From NCBI GenBank assembly GCA_027578815.1, contig JANBTH010000862.1:1-10504 (forward strand): a stretch of DNA of 10,504 bases, read 5' to 3'. A program made the translations under genes and the position numbers. Source of the stretch: Coemansia sp. RSA 1804 (lineage: Eukaryota; Kickxellomycota; Kickxellomycetes; Kickxellales; Kickxellaceae). Below are positions 1 to 7,179 of the stretch, in pieces. Numbering within the stretch: the first letter of the stretch is position 1; each line of letters opens with the position of its first letter. The notes under the pieces were generated by a model. It searched no databases. It was not told the origin of the DNA and worked only from the letters and a program-made list of their open reading frames with translations.

Positions 1-302
1 ACTGCGTCCTCCGCCGTCAGCGCGCTCTCGACGCCAACTGGCACAGCCTCCTGTCCCGTGCACAGGTGGCAGAAGCCACGGATCAGCTTGTGCTTGTACG
101 AAGAGTCCGCCGCCATCTCCAGCCGCCGCACCGTCTGCATGTCGCGGTACAGCGCAACTGCATCCGCCTTGCTTAGCGTCACCGAAGCTGCCGGAGTGTC
201 GATGTTGTAGCCCTCGAACGTGTTGCTTTCAAACTCAAACGTCACCGAATCGGCCTCTGCCGACGACGACATTGCGCGGCGTGGAGCGGCCAGTGCTGCA
301 GT
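1..302 (-). CDS. PDA1: Pyruvate dehydrogenase E1 alpha subunit, exon 2 (partial, cut by window edge)
   Basis: This is the thiamine-diphosphate-dependent alpha subunit of the pyruvate dehydrogenase complex, which decarboxylates pyruvate in the mitochondrial matrix. About 100 codons are visible. After the leader remnant comes the mature N-terminus (FEGYNIDTP, then TLSKADAVALYRDMQTVRRLEM), then AADSSYKHKLIRGFCHLC followed by TGQEAVPVG. The YRDMQTVRRLE and KLIRGFCHLCTGQEA blocks are hallmarks of E1 alpha rather than of the related branched-chain 2-oxoacid dehydrogenases. The catalytic thiamine-binding region would lie beyond position 1. An in-frame ATG at 272-270 (residue 30) could start a leaderless form, but the upstream exon makes it an unlikely main start. 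Only the N-terminal quarter or so of the usual approximately 400-residue protein is present; truncation is by the window. Confidence 0.93.
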
Positions 303-403
303 CTACTGAAATTAAGAGTGAAAGCCGGATTGATTAGCGAATGGTCTGGATGCGCGAATGGCGCTGGAAATTCACAAACAGGGTCCTCCCTCATCTATCT
401 TAC
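303..403 (-). other. Spliceosomal intron of the PDH E1 alpha gene with NAGNAG acceptor
   Basis: A 101-bp phase-0 intron. The donor is GTAAGA at 403-398, a CTAAT branch motif lies at 337-333, and the acceptor is TTTCAGTAG ending at 303. The acceptor is a tandem NAGNAG (CAG at 308-306, TAG at 305-303). Only use of the distal TAG gives an open frame. Splicing at CAG would leave TAG as the first codon of exon 2, an immediate stop. Confidence 0.8.
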
Positions 404-460
404 CCTGGGAACTGCCCTGGCGTGCGTCTTGAGTGCTGTGGCAAAAGCGGTACGGAGCAT
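404..460 (-). CDS. PDA1: Pyruvate dehydrogenase E1 alpha, exon 1 (mitochondrial leader)
   Basis: First coding exon, read from the ATG at 460-458 through 19 codons to a GTAAGA donor at 403. It encodes MLRTAFATALKTHARAVPR, a typical mitochondrial presequence: no acidic residues, with Arg, Lys, Ala, Leu and Thr spaced as in an amphipathic helix. Joined in phase 0 to the exon beginning at 302, it continues into a second basic stretch (TAALAAPRRA) and then the mature enzyme. The ATG is chosen because it gives an open reading frame straight to a good donor, and because the downstream exon alone would lack a leader. A TATA-like CTTTATAATT lies at 540-531, about 75 bp upstream. The exon is inferred from sequence logic alone, since there is no transcript evidence, but leader, donor, branch site and acceptor all agree. 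Confidence 0.82.
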
Positions 461-530
461 CTTTTGAGCGGAATTCCAGAATCAAGATAGATTGGAGTGA
501 TAAAAATGCCGAGACAAGCAGATCAGAGCA

Positions 531-540
531 AATTATAAAG
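531..540 (-). promoter_or_regulatory. TATA-like element of the PDH E1 alpha gene
   Basis: Reads CTTTATAATT on the minus strand, about 75 bp before the ATG at 460. Position and sequence fit a core promoter element, but the surrounding DNA is AT-rich so the match could be fortuitous. Confidence 0.4.
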
Positions 541-1959
541 GGAGAGTAAGAAAAAAGGAATCAAAAAAAGGAAGAATAGAAAAGAAAGAGAATTTCTTGC
601 TGTTGCCGTTCTTTTATGATGCAGTACGAATAAAGCAACTAATTGGCGGAGGTATTTTTGTGTTTGCTTTTCTTTGCTCTCTCGTTTTATCTTGTGCACA
701 AAAGGTGTTTAATAAATAACGTGTGAGCGGGAAAATAAAAAAAAGCATACACGCTTGAAATAAGCGCAGGGCTAATAATCAATTGCCACTCTGCAAATTG
801 TCCGCTGTTCTGTTTTGTGCTGTTGTGATCAGATCAAATCAGACCATGCATGCTGCAGATTGCTGGATTCAATCGGACGACAGCACCGATATTTAATTAC
901 CAAGCGATCGTCTGCATGGACTGCCAAATGTTCCTTGTTCTTGACTCGGGCACGGATGTGCAATTAGACTCTTTGCTAGCAGCACATAATATCCATTGCT
1001 AGTCCTAACAACCCGGTGACGTGAATTGAGGTGAGGAGTGTTGGGGTATGTATTGCTTGGAGGTGCTATCTCACATGTCTGTGTTCTTGTGATTGGCCCA
1101 GGTTCTCCGAACTAACTATTGTGTCAAATATTCTAGCTGAATGTGCTTTATTTGTAGTATGCGTTGGTTGGATTTATGCTGGAAATGGGTCGAGGGGTGG
1201 ATTCTGAAGCAACCCACATCCATCATTTCACACGGCAACGACAACTCTTCTAATACTAAACAAATAGTAACTATAATGCAAACAAGCTTTTAAAGCTTTG
1301 CATGTTACGCTTGTCAGTATGTGTGTGTGATACATGAAAACATATTCATGTTTCGTTCCTTGTAACCCTTCATCACGTTTTGGCCACCGCAATGCAAAAC
1401 TAATGCCACATAATCCGCCGAAAAAAGCCTCACCACCCACGGACGCAAAATGACGCACGCAATCCAGTTTCTCAGCATAAAAATTTGCTCTTTCCACGAC
1501 AAGAAATGCAAGAAAAAAATTTGTTTTTGAGCATGTTCATATGTTGTCCATCAATCATGTCTAATGGGCATTATTGTTCAGATGGGATTCCAACGGAACA
1601 AGTGAGCTTTATTTGCATGTACGAGGTGTTCTTTATTTTGCATATGTCAGTGGCACCTTCTTCTTTGTTCTTTCCCCCCAAAGAGAAGAAGGCACGCCCC
1701 CACCAAACTCGTTCATTCTTCGCATTAGCATATGTACTTTTGTCAATTTGCCAGCTTTTTCCAGTCCACACGTGAACAATGGTTATGCGCTTTAGACATG
1801 CGGATGAAAATAAAAAGAATAAAATGGAATAAAAATAAAGCAAGCGATAGACGCCTCCTTTCATGGAAGCGGGAACGGTCAAATGATTTTGGGGAGAGGG
1901 GGAAGATGAAAAAACTATAGGGGAACTACCAGCATTATCTCGCTAAATATAATCTTTCA

Positions 1960-1977
1960 ATTTTATTTTATTTTATT
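1960..1977. repeat. ATTTT pentanucleotide microsatellite
   Basis: Just over three tandem copies of TTTTA/ATTTT with an imperfect end. Simple low-complexity DNA in the intergenic region. Confidence 0.7.
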
Positions 1978-2584
1978 CTAGTTTAGTTCTTGTCCCGACT
2001 AATGCCGAACAATTTACACTAACAGGGGGAAATACAAAATTCTTATTCTGGGGACTATTATATTCCCGATTTATTTTAAAACATTCGGGTCTAGAACAAT
2101 TCCTTTCTTTCTTTCTCTTTCTCTATTTTGTGAATAGATAAAGGATGAAGCAGACAAGAATAAAAGGAGTTTAAGGAACATTCAAGGATTCCTTTCTCTC
2201 TCTCTTTCATCCTCCCCCTTTTTCTCTTGTCCATGAAATGTTGCAAGAGATGATAACCATTTCGTTTTCCTCCCTTTTATATTTATCTATTTTATCGGTA
2301 TAGCACTCTAGTTAAAGATTGATTATATATGTATTGTTGTGGGCATTTTCAAAAAAAACTTCTCCCTTTTTTATATTGTAGTCTTATACTTTTTCTCCCC
2401 ATCTCGGCCCATTTTTTTGGATTTTACATTATAAGATTTGAGACATGTGTCTAGACTTTTTGCTAAACATCTACTAGTGCTACTGCTTTATACGTGTAAA
2501 CCCTTCCTCTTTCTATTCCAGCCGTATTTTATCTGTATTTTTGAAACGCGCTATATTTTATATTTTATATTATTTTACATTATC

Positions 2585-2630
2585 TTTCTCTCTCTCTCTC
2601 CTATTCTCACACTAACAGCAGAGTATTTAG
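2585..2630 (+). promoter_or_regulatory. CT-rich tract and possible 3' splice site before the transporter
   Basis: A CT dinucleotide run (about 2587-2600) is followed by ACTAAC (2611-2616) and, 15 nt after the branch-type adenine, by TTTAG ending at 2630. This is the arrangement of a fungal polypyrimidine tract, branch point and acceptor. If real, it is the end of an intron in the 5'UTR or one separating an unseen N-terminal exon. The frame is open from 2631 into the ATG at 2649, whereas TAG at 2628-2630 closes it upstream if unspliced. No convincing donor was identified; GTAAAC near 2495 is one weak candidate. The tract may instead be a pyrimidine-rich core promoter. Confidence 0.35.
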
Positions 2631-2648
2631 CTGCATTGCCTGAAAATA

Positions 2649-4274
2649 ATGCTGGTTCCTGCAGCGACATTTATACGTCGCGTGCTCAATCGGCCCACGG
2701 CGGCACATCAAGTCGGCACTGACACACCAACGCTGACGCCCACGCCGCCGCCGCAAGCATTGGCTGCGGATGGCAGCGGCAGTAGCAATCTGGCAGCAGA
2801 CGGCGGCAATGTGATTGGCGCAAGCACCGCTGACGCTATTGACCAGGCAGCAGACGGCCGCCTGGACAATGGCATTAGCAATGACATTTCAAGCGAGTTT
2901 GTGGATACGGCGTCAATGGACAAGGGCTTGCCGCTGGAGGAAGCGACTCCCGAAAAGGATGCAGTCCAGGACATGCTGGATCTGGAGAACCAGGCGCTGA
3001 GCGAGGAGCAGCTCCAGCAGCAGCAGCTCGAGCAGCAGCAAGCGGCGCATCTGCCGCGCAATGCCGGGTTTCTGCGATCGTTCTCCAACGTGGTGTGTAT
3101 TATTATTGGCACTGGCTGCCTGCAGATTCCGTATGCGTTTGCCAAGACCGGATGGATCGGTGTGGCAATCATCGTGCTGTCGGCGGTCATCGGCGCCTAC
3201 ACGGGCATTCTGACAATCCGATGCCTGTACTACCAGCCAGGAACACGCCTGCACTCGTTTCCGCAGATTGGGCGCGCTGCGTTTGGACGGTGGGGCCAGT
3301 ATGCAACGCAGTTCTTCAACTATCTGTACTCGCTGGGCACAACATGTCTCTACATCATTCTGTCGGGCCAGTTCATCCACGGCCTGCTGGTTACGCTGGG
3401 CGTCGGCGTCAGCCAGAAGGTGTGGATGATTGTTGTGGCCGTTGTTATGTGGATTCCAGTGGCCATTCTAAAGGAGATGTCCGAGGCCGCAGTGCTGGCC
3501 ATCTTTGGTCTGCTTGCGTCAATTGTGGTGATTATCATTGCCACCGTCATGTCGCTGCTAGACCCTTATACGCAGATGCACCCTGCGGACCCTGCACCCG
3601 GCCACGACATCGCGATTGGCATTGGCATTCCCGTGGCGTTGTCGTCAATTGTGTTTAGTTTTGCCGGCTCCGTCGTGTATCCGCACGTCGAGGCATCGAT
3701 GAAGAAGCCGCGCCAGTGGCCGTCCGTGGTGTTTGCATCGATGATTTTCTGCGCCGTTGCCTACCTCCTCATCGGCGTTGCCGGCTACTGGGCGTACGGC
3801 GACCTTGTAGTCTCGCCCGTCCTTGACTCGATTCCCGCGGGCGCACCTGCCACCGTTGCCAAGATCATGATCACGCTTCACGTAATCATCGCTGCGCCGA
3901 TCATGCTGCTGAGCTTCTATCTCGAGGTCGAGAAGCAGTGGAACATCACCGCCGAGCGTCTGGGAAAGCGCCGCGAGTTTACCATCCGCCTGATCTATCG
4001 CTCTGCTGTGGTTGCCGCGGTGTGCGGCGTGTCGCTTGCCATTCCGTACTTTTCCGACTTCCTCAGCCTCATCAGCTCGTTGGCCTGCGTCACAATGTTT
4101 GCCATCATTCCGGTTGTTTGCTACCTGAAGCTCTACGGCCACCGCGTAGCGCCCTGGTACGAGAAGATCTGGATGCTGTTTGTTCTTGCCATCGGCGCCG
4201 TTGCCTGCATCTGGGGCAGCATTGACGCCATAAAGTCGCTGATCAAGGACTCCAAGGGATCCGCTGCCAGCTGA
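2649..4274 (+). CDS. Amino acid transporter, AAAP family (AVT/VIAAT-like)
   Basis: A 541-residue secondary amino acid/auxin permease-type transporter; relatives move neutral amino acids across vacuolar or plasma membranes, usually coupled to protons. Residues 1-137 are hydrophilic and poorly conserved (Thr/Pro and Ala/Asp/Gly-rich, then acidic, then Gln-rich at about 115-132), probably a cytosolic regulatory tail. The membrane domain starts near residue 144 with the family signature IIGTGCLQIPYAF (152-164). About ten or eleven hydrophobic segments follow, at roughly 145-163, 168-190, 217-240, 258-275, 280-304, 322-344, 358-383, 402-424, 451-467, 472-493 and 507-525. The family block around TM7 (SFAGSVVYPHVEASMKKP, 337-354) and a following GYWAYGD (379-385) are clear. 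Substrate cannot be told from sequence. The first ATG is used, but Met90 or a spliced upstream exon are possible because the tail is not conserved. GC-rich codon use contrasts with the AT-rich flanks. Confidence 0.92.
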   Translation: MLVPAATFIRRVLNRPTAAHQVGTDTPTLTPTPPPQALAADGSGSSNLAADGGNVIGASTADAIDQAADGRLDNGISNDISSEFVDTASMDKGLPLEEATPEKDAVQDMLDLENQALSEEQLQQQQLEQQQAAHLPRNAGFLRSFSNVVCIIIGTGCLQIPYAFAKTGWIGVAIIVLSAVIGAYTGILTIRCLYYQPGTRLHSFPQIGRAAFGRWGQYATQFFNYLYSLGTTCLYIILSGQFIHGLLVTLGVGVSQKVWMIVVAVVMWIPVAILKEMSEAAVLAIFGLLASIVVIIIATVMSLLDPYTQMHPADPAPGHDIAIGIGIPVALSSIVFSFAGSVVYPHVEASMKKPRQWPSVVFASMIFCAVAYLLIGVAGYWAYGDLVVSPVLDSIPAGAPATVAKIMITLHVIIAAPIMLLSFYLEVEKQWNITAERLGKRREFTIRLIYRSAVVAAVCGVSLAIPYFSDFLSLISSLACVTMFAIIPVVCYLKLYGHRVAPWYEKIWMLFVLAIGAVACIWGSIDAIKSLIKDSKGSAAS

Positions 4275-4383
4275 GTCAGCTGTCTGGAACTATCAAGAGT
4301 TTGTTTTTTTTACTGTTTTTGTACTATTATTACCTTATGCAATTGAAGATAGATTTATTGACCAACTTGCAAAGCAAAATGCT

Positions 4384-4402
4384 AAAAAAAAGCAAAAAAA
4401 AA
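4384..4402 (-). terminator. Double poly-T RNA polymerase III terminator of tRNA-Leu
   Basis: On the minus strand, four bases after the tRNA 3' end, there is a run of nine T (4402-4394) and, two bases later, a run of eight T (4391-4384). Either suffices as a Pol III terminator; the second is a natural back-up. Confidence 0.85.
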
Positions 4403-4406
4403 GCTC

Positions 4407-4486
4407 TGAACAGAGTGGGATTCGAACCCACGCCCCGAAAGACTGCGGCCTAAACGCAGCGCCTTAGACCACTCGGCCATCTGTCC
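4407..4486 (-). tRNA. trnL-UAG: tRNA-Leu (anticodon UAG)
   Basis: An 80-nt class II tRNA. The 7-bp acceptor stem is GGACAGA with TCTGTTC (one G-U pair) and the discriminator is A, as expected for leucine tRNAs. The D arm is GCCGAGTGGTCTAAGGC. The anticodon stem CTGCG/CGCAG encloses loop TTTAGGC, giving anticodon TAG, which reads CUA and other CUN codons. An 11-nt extra arm (TCTTTCGGGGC) and a perfect T arm (GTGGG TTCGAAT CCCAC) follow. There is no intron, and CCA is not encoded. D- and T-arm sequences match Pol III A and B boxes. It lies convergent to the amino acid transporter, 132 bp from its stop. Confidence 0.97.
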
Positions 4487-5521
4487 CCAGGCTCGGCTTC
4501 CAGCCAAATTGCTATTTTTGATAAATGCAGGTAGACAAACAAGAGCTTACGTGACAGCCCTTTTGTAGTACGAATGTGTATTGCATATAATTTTTCTATT
4601 TTGCTGGTGTTTGTTTTGCACCATCATCTGATGATTCTTTTTTAATAGCTGGATGCTGTTCGGTGTTGGTGTTGTGTCGGAATTGCTCCTCAATGAGAAT
4701 GTTCTCTCCTCATGTTTCATCAGGAAACAATGGATGGTTGCGGCGCGCATCTTTTCCGCACATCTCAAAGCAGATGAGTCCGCATCTCATGTCAATGAGG
4801 GCAAGTGACCTCATTGGTCGGCTGACGGCCCGCAGCAAGAGAAAAAGAAAAGCACACACACTCTACTCATTAATCTGAGCAGCAAGCACCGTGAAGTCAC
4901 CTTTTTTATTTTCAGCAAGCGGATTGGGGGAAAAGAAAAGCAGACGGAAGCCAATTGGCGGCTAATGTGTGAACAAGCGAATGACAGGAGGCGAACAAAT
5001 GCACATTACGCTTTTTTTAATCATCAAGAGATAAAAAAAGAAACATGCCCTTTCTTGTATTATTCCACATTTCCTTCCTTTTTGGGGTCCCATTTCTCTT
5101 TTCTGTTCTCGCAGCAAAAGCAGCAGGCGGGAAATCAGGCTGGCAACAATCATCCGCACTGCTTTGTTCATCTTTTTTTCTCTCTCGCTCATAGTGAGCA
5201 AACGCTGCATATAAAACACGGTCATCAGCATCAGGTTCTCTTTTTTTCATGCCTTTCTTCTTTCTTCTCTAGTTCTAGCTCTCGGCCTTTAGACACCCAT
5301 CTCTTTTCTTTTCCATAGTTTTCTGCTACTATTCCATTTGCTATTAGCAAGCGCTTGCAGCCAGTACATAGCACGTTACACGTGAACCCGTCGTCATTCT
5401 TGCCTTTTAGCGTCTACTTTCTACTAATACTTGCAGCAGACAAACAGACCGCCCGCCCAGACATCAGTGTTAATAAATCATTCAGCAAACAACAGCAATA
5501 ACAACGACAGCTGCCTCCGAC
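4487..5521. other. Intergenic region upstream of the cysteine-tail peptide cluster
   Basis: About 1 kb between the tRNA 5' end and the first small peptide gene. No gene recognised; short open frames here (for example 4663-4878 and 4965-5318) have no domain content and overlap promoter-like DNA. It contains an inverted repeat CAATGAGG/CCTCATTG (about 4793-4816), a CCAAT motif near 4951, pyrimidine tracts, a TATA box at 5210 and a CACGTG palindrome at 5379-5384. The size and content fit a regulated upstream region. Confidence 0.5.
5210..5216 (+). promoter_or_regulatory. TATA box for the first cysteine-tail peptide gene
   Basis: TATAAAA in the context GCATATAAAACAC. It lies about 310 bp before the ATG at 5522, implying a long leader or a 5'UTR intron. 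A TACTAAT (5422-5428) followed by TTGCAG ending at 5436 is a candidate branch point and acceptor for such an intron; the donor is not clear (GTACAT at 5364 is possible). Confidence 0.55.
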
Positions 5522-5746
5522 ATGACTAACAACAACAACAACGTCATTCCGATGCCCCAGTTGGCTGCTTCTGCCAACAACGACCCATACATGCCGCCAG
5601 TCACACCGCAGGACAACAACAACTTTGTTGCGTCAGGGTCGCACAATCCTGACGAAAGAGAAGCACTTAGGCTGCGCGGTGGAGGGTTCTGCGGCGGGTT
5701 CTTTGGCTGTCTGTGCGCCATCATCACTTGCGAAATCTGCTGCTAA
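5522..5746 (+). CDS. Small Asn-rich, cysteine-tailed (CYSTM-like) peptide, gene 1 of 3
   Basis: A 74-residue protein. Residues 1-48 are polar and disordered, with Asn runs (3-7, 32-34) and Pro. A basic linker LRLRGGG (49-55) leads into a C-terminal hydrophobic cysteine tail (56-74: FCGGFFGCLCAIITCEICC) with six Cys (57, 63, 65, 70, 73, 74). A disordered N-part with a terminal Cys-rich membrane module is the layout of CYSTM proteins, which in yeast and plants are small membrane-associated, often palmitoylated proteins linked to stress and metal tolerance. Membership is by pattern only, and this tail is less Cys-dense than canonical members. The first ATG is used; nothing supports an upstream start. 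It is the first of three tandem genes with related tails. A cellular function cannot be assigned beyond probable membrane association. Confidence 0.75.
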   Translation: MTNNNNNVIPMPQLAASANNDPYMPPVTPQDNNNFVASGSHNPDEREALRLRGGGFCGGFFGCLCAIITCEICC

Positions 5747-5788
5747 ATGCAGACCAGACAAGGGGTCAACTAACAATATGCCTAGTAA

Positions 5789-5798
5789 TATATAAAAG
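5789..5798 (+). promoter_or_regulatory. TATA box for the second cysteine-tail peptide gene
   Basis: TATATAAAAG, a near-ideal TATA box 43 bp after the stop of gene 1 and 161 bp before the ATG of gene 2, followed by a pyrimidine-rich start-site-like tract. It shows that the small 54-codon frame has its own promoter. An AGGGG (stress-element-like) lies at 5761-5765, too short to be weighted. Confidence 0.7.
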
Positions 5799-5958
5799 CT
5801 TCTTTTCTTCCTTTCTCCCAGAAAACCTTATCTTTTCTTTCTCACGTCTTTCGAGAAATCAATAACAACATCCATCAACAATTGCTCAAGAAAAACCAAC
5901 TCTATTTACCAGCAATCCGTGTCGATATACTTTATAACACTAACGCTATCACACCACC

Positions 5959-6123
5959 ATGTTTCGCAGAAGAGTTGTAGCCGAGCCCGGAGTCAGAAGG
6001 CGCCACTACTCGCATCGCAGATACCACCGCCATCACCACCATCCCGTAAGGCACGGCTGCCACTGCTGCGAATGGCTGTGGGGCCTGTGCGCTGCCTGGT
6101 GCTGCCTTGAGATCTGCTGCTGA
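5959..6123 (+). CDS. Small Arg/His-rich, cysteine-tailed (CYSTM-like) peptide, gene 2 of 3
   Basis: A 54-residue protein, short enough to be missed by common ORF cut-offs. Residues 1-33 are strongly basic: nine Arg and eight of its nine His (four consecutive at 25-28), starting MFRRRVVAEPGVRRR. The C-terminal part (34-54) is a hydrophobic Cys/Trp tail, CHCCEWLWGLCAAWCCLEICC, with eight Cys (34, 36, 37, 44, 48, 49, 53, 54). The closing LEICC parallels CEICC of gene 1 and LEEICC in gene 3, which is the main evidence that it is translated and related to them. An own TATA box (5789) and an AATAAA (6229-6234, about 105 nt past the stop) bracket it. Cys plus His-rich composition suggests, but does not prove, metal binding; the tail fits a CYSTM-like membrane anchor. 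A GTAAGG at 6046 could act as a splice donor, but the frame stays open into the conserved tail. Confidence 0.72.
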   Translation: MFRRRVVAEPGVRRRHYSHRRYHRHHHHPVRHGCHCCEWLWGLCAAWCCLEICC

Positions 6124-6228
6124 ATGAGCAGGCAAGACTTTTCAGTACTTGGCTTGGCTTGGCAAAGGAATTATTCCCCCACTCGGCTGCTTCTTGTTTC
6201 TCTTATTGGCTGCGCAAAGCGCAAGCCG

Positions 6229-6234
6229 AATAAA
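6229..6234 (+). terminator. Polyadenylation signal AATAAA after gene 2
   Basis: Canonical AATAAA 105 nt downstream of the gene 2 stop, in a stretch otherwise lacking that hexamer, and before the pyrimidine-rich leader of gene 3. Confidence 0.5.
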
Positions 6235-6517
6235 TGGCACGCGGCTCTCACGCCTTGTCTCTTTGTTCTTCACGGGGCGCCAGAGTGGGAAAGTGGGGGA
6301 GGAAGGAAGGCGAGCTGGCATACATCATGACATGTATTTTACGTTGCCTTGCTTTGCGTTACTCTTGTTCCTTCCTCTGGAATCATTTCAATCTTTCCTC
6401 TTTTGTCTATTTTCCATCAATCTTTTTCCTTCTTTCTTTTATTCTATCTTTTGTAAGCGTCGTTACCCTTTTTTCGTTTTTCTGTTTCTTCCTTCGTTTT
6501 GCTTTACAATAAACACA
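6235..6517 (+). promoter_or_regulatory. Upstream region and pyrimidine-rich leader of gene 3
   Basis: From about 6360 to 6510 the plus strand is very T/C-rich, typical of a fungal start-site region and leader. Although the frame of gene 3 stays open from an ATG at 6149, the extra 123 codons are pyrimidine-derived Phe/Leu/Ser-rich sequence without domain content. I take it as untranslated. No clear TATA box; an inverted CCAAT (ATTGG) occurs near 6205. Confidence 0.5.
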
Positions 6518-6796
6518 ATGGGCTACAACAACAACAACAGCAACTACTACAGCGGCGGATACAACCAGCCTCCGCCGCCGAATGGAAACTACTACGGTGG
6601 CCAATACTACGGACAGCCGCAGGCGCCTCATCCAAACTCCCAGTACGTTGTCTACGGTACCCAGCCAAACTACCAGCAACAGCAGCGGCCTCAAAGAGGC
6701 GGCCCTGGCGCAGGTGCTGCGGGTGCCGGCTTCTGCTGCGGTCTTCTCGCCTGCTGTGCGCTGGAAGAAATATGCTGTCTGTGCGAAGCATGCTGA
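6518..6796 (+). CDS. Small Tyr/Gly/Gln/Pro-rich CYSTM protein, gene 3 of 3
   Basis: A 92-residue protein of classic CYSTM layout. Residues 1-71 are low-complexity and disordered: an Asn run (4-7), Tyr-Gly repeats, PPPP (18-21), QQQQ (53-56), and a Gly/Ala hinge (61-71). The terminal module GFCCGLLACCALEEICCLCEAC (71-92) has eight Cys (73, 74, 79, 80, 86, 87, 89, 92). Family knowledge: such proteins insert by the Cys-rich end into membranes, are S-acylated, and affect tolerance of metals and other stresses. The start at 6518 (CACAATGG context) is preferred over the in-frame ATG at 6149, because the 123-codon extension is T/C-rich leader-like sequence. Gene 3 is the least divergent from the known family, so it supports calling the two smaller upstream neighbours relatives. 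Separate expression is likely, given 394 bp of upstream spacing. Confidence 0.87.
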   Translation: MGYNNNNSNYYSGGYNQPPPPNGNYYGGQYYGQPQAPHPNSQYVVYGTQPNYQQQQRPQRGGPGAGAAGAGFCCGLLACCALEEICCLCEAC

Positions 6797-7179
6797 ATAG
6801 CTTTTTAAATACACTCTTCTCTTTATTTTTTAACCAAGGAATTTAAAAAATAACATTATTCTATCATCCTCTTTTATTCGTTGACGATTGCTTGGATTAT
6901 CATGGATTGTTGCTGCACCAAAGCCAGAATATGCTGTTGATTTTGCACACTTTCTTATGCGGGTGATCGCGTGTTGCCCTTTAACATCAGAATGTTCAGA
7001 AGAAGCTTTTTAAATTTCGTGTTTCATGTGATGGAAACCCATTCACAATTGTCGGGGCAGCAGAAATACACAGCCCCAGAACGAAACCCAACTTCGCTGT
7101 AGCATCGTATTCTCATATTCAATGTGTTTTCTTTTTATTTCTTATAGCAAAACATACTAGCTGTTTATAATTACTCGCA
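6797..7179. other. Intergenic gap between gene 3 and the RED homologue
   Basis: 383 bp holding the 3' end of gene 3 and the promoter of the next gene. AT-rich with no ORF, RNA fold or repeat that I recognise. TTATAG at 7143-7148 resembles a 3' splice site and could end a leader intron, but no donor was identified. Confidence 0.5.

Larger units (their letters stand above)
541..2648. other. Long AT-rich intergenic region without a recognisable gene
   Basis: About 2.1 kb between the divergently transcribed PDH E1 alpha and transporter genes, so it holds both upstream regions. It contains poly-A/poly-T runs, a TTTTA tandem at about 1960-1977 and pyrimidine tracts at about 2101-2125, 2190-2210 and 2585-2601. 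Open frames on both strands (for example minus 1497-1228, plus 1485-1775) encode no recognisable domain and have intergenic composition. No tRNA fold or known non-coding RNA was seen. A slightly less AT-rich stretch at about 850-1130 shows nothing identifiable. Confidence 0.6.

Noticed and set aside
1228..1497. 89-codon frame on the minus strand in the long intergenic region
   Set aside because: No domain, promoter or relative recognised; overlaps other-frame and other-strand open stretches of similar quality, as expected for chance in this DNA.
2708..3190. Long open frames antisense to the transporter
   Set aside because: Shadow frames caused by GC-rich codon use of the real plus-strand gene; encoded sequence is low-complexity Ser/Ala/Val or Arg-rich.
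4663..4878. 71-codon plus frame between the tRNA and the peptide cluster
   Set aside because: No recognisable motif; Ser/Arg/Met-rich composition and position in a regulatory region suggest chance.
5522..5746. Gene 1 as a ubiquitin-fusion or ubiquitin-like protein because of LRLRGG
   Set aside because: The 48 residues before the motif are Asn/Pro-rich and disordered and cannot form a ubiquitin fold; the hexapeptide alone is not evidence for conjugation.
6046..6051. GTAAGG as a splice donor inside gene 2
   Set aside because: The unspliced frame continues directly into the conserved Cys tail and stop, and no acceptor joins to a better frame.
6149..6517. In-frame N-terminal extension of gene 3 to 215 residues
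   Set aside because: The extra codons come from a T/C-rich leader-like stretch, give Phe/Leu/Ser-rich sequence with no domain, and precede a well-placed ATG that opens a typical CYSTM head.
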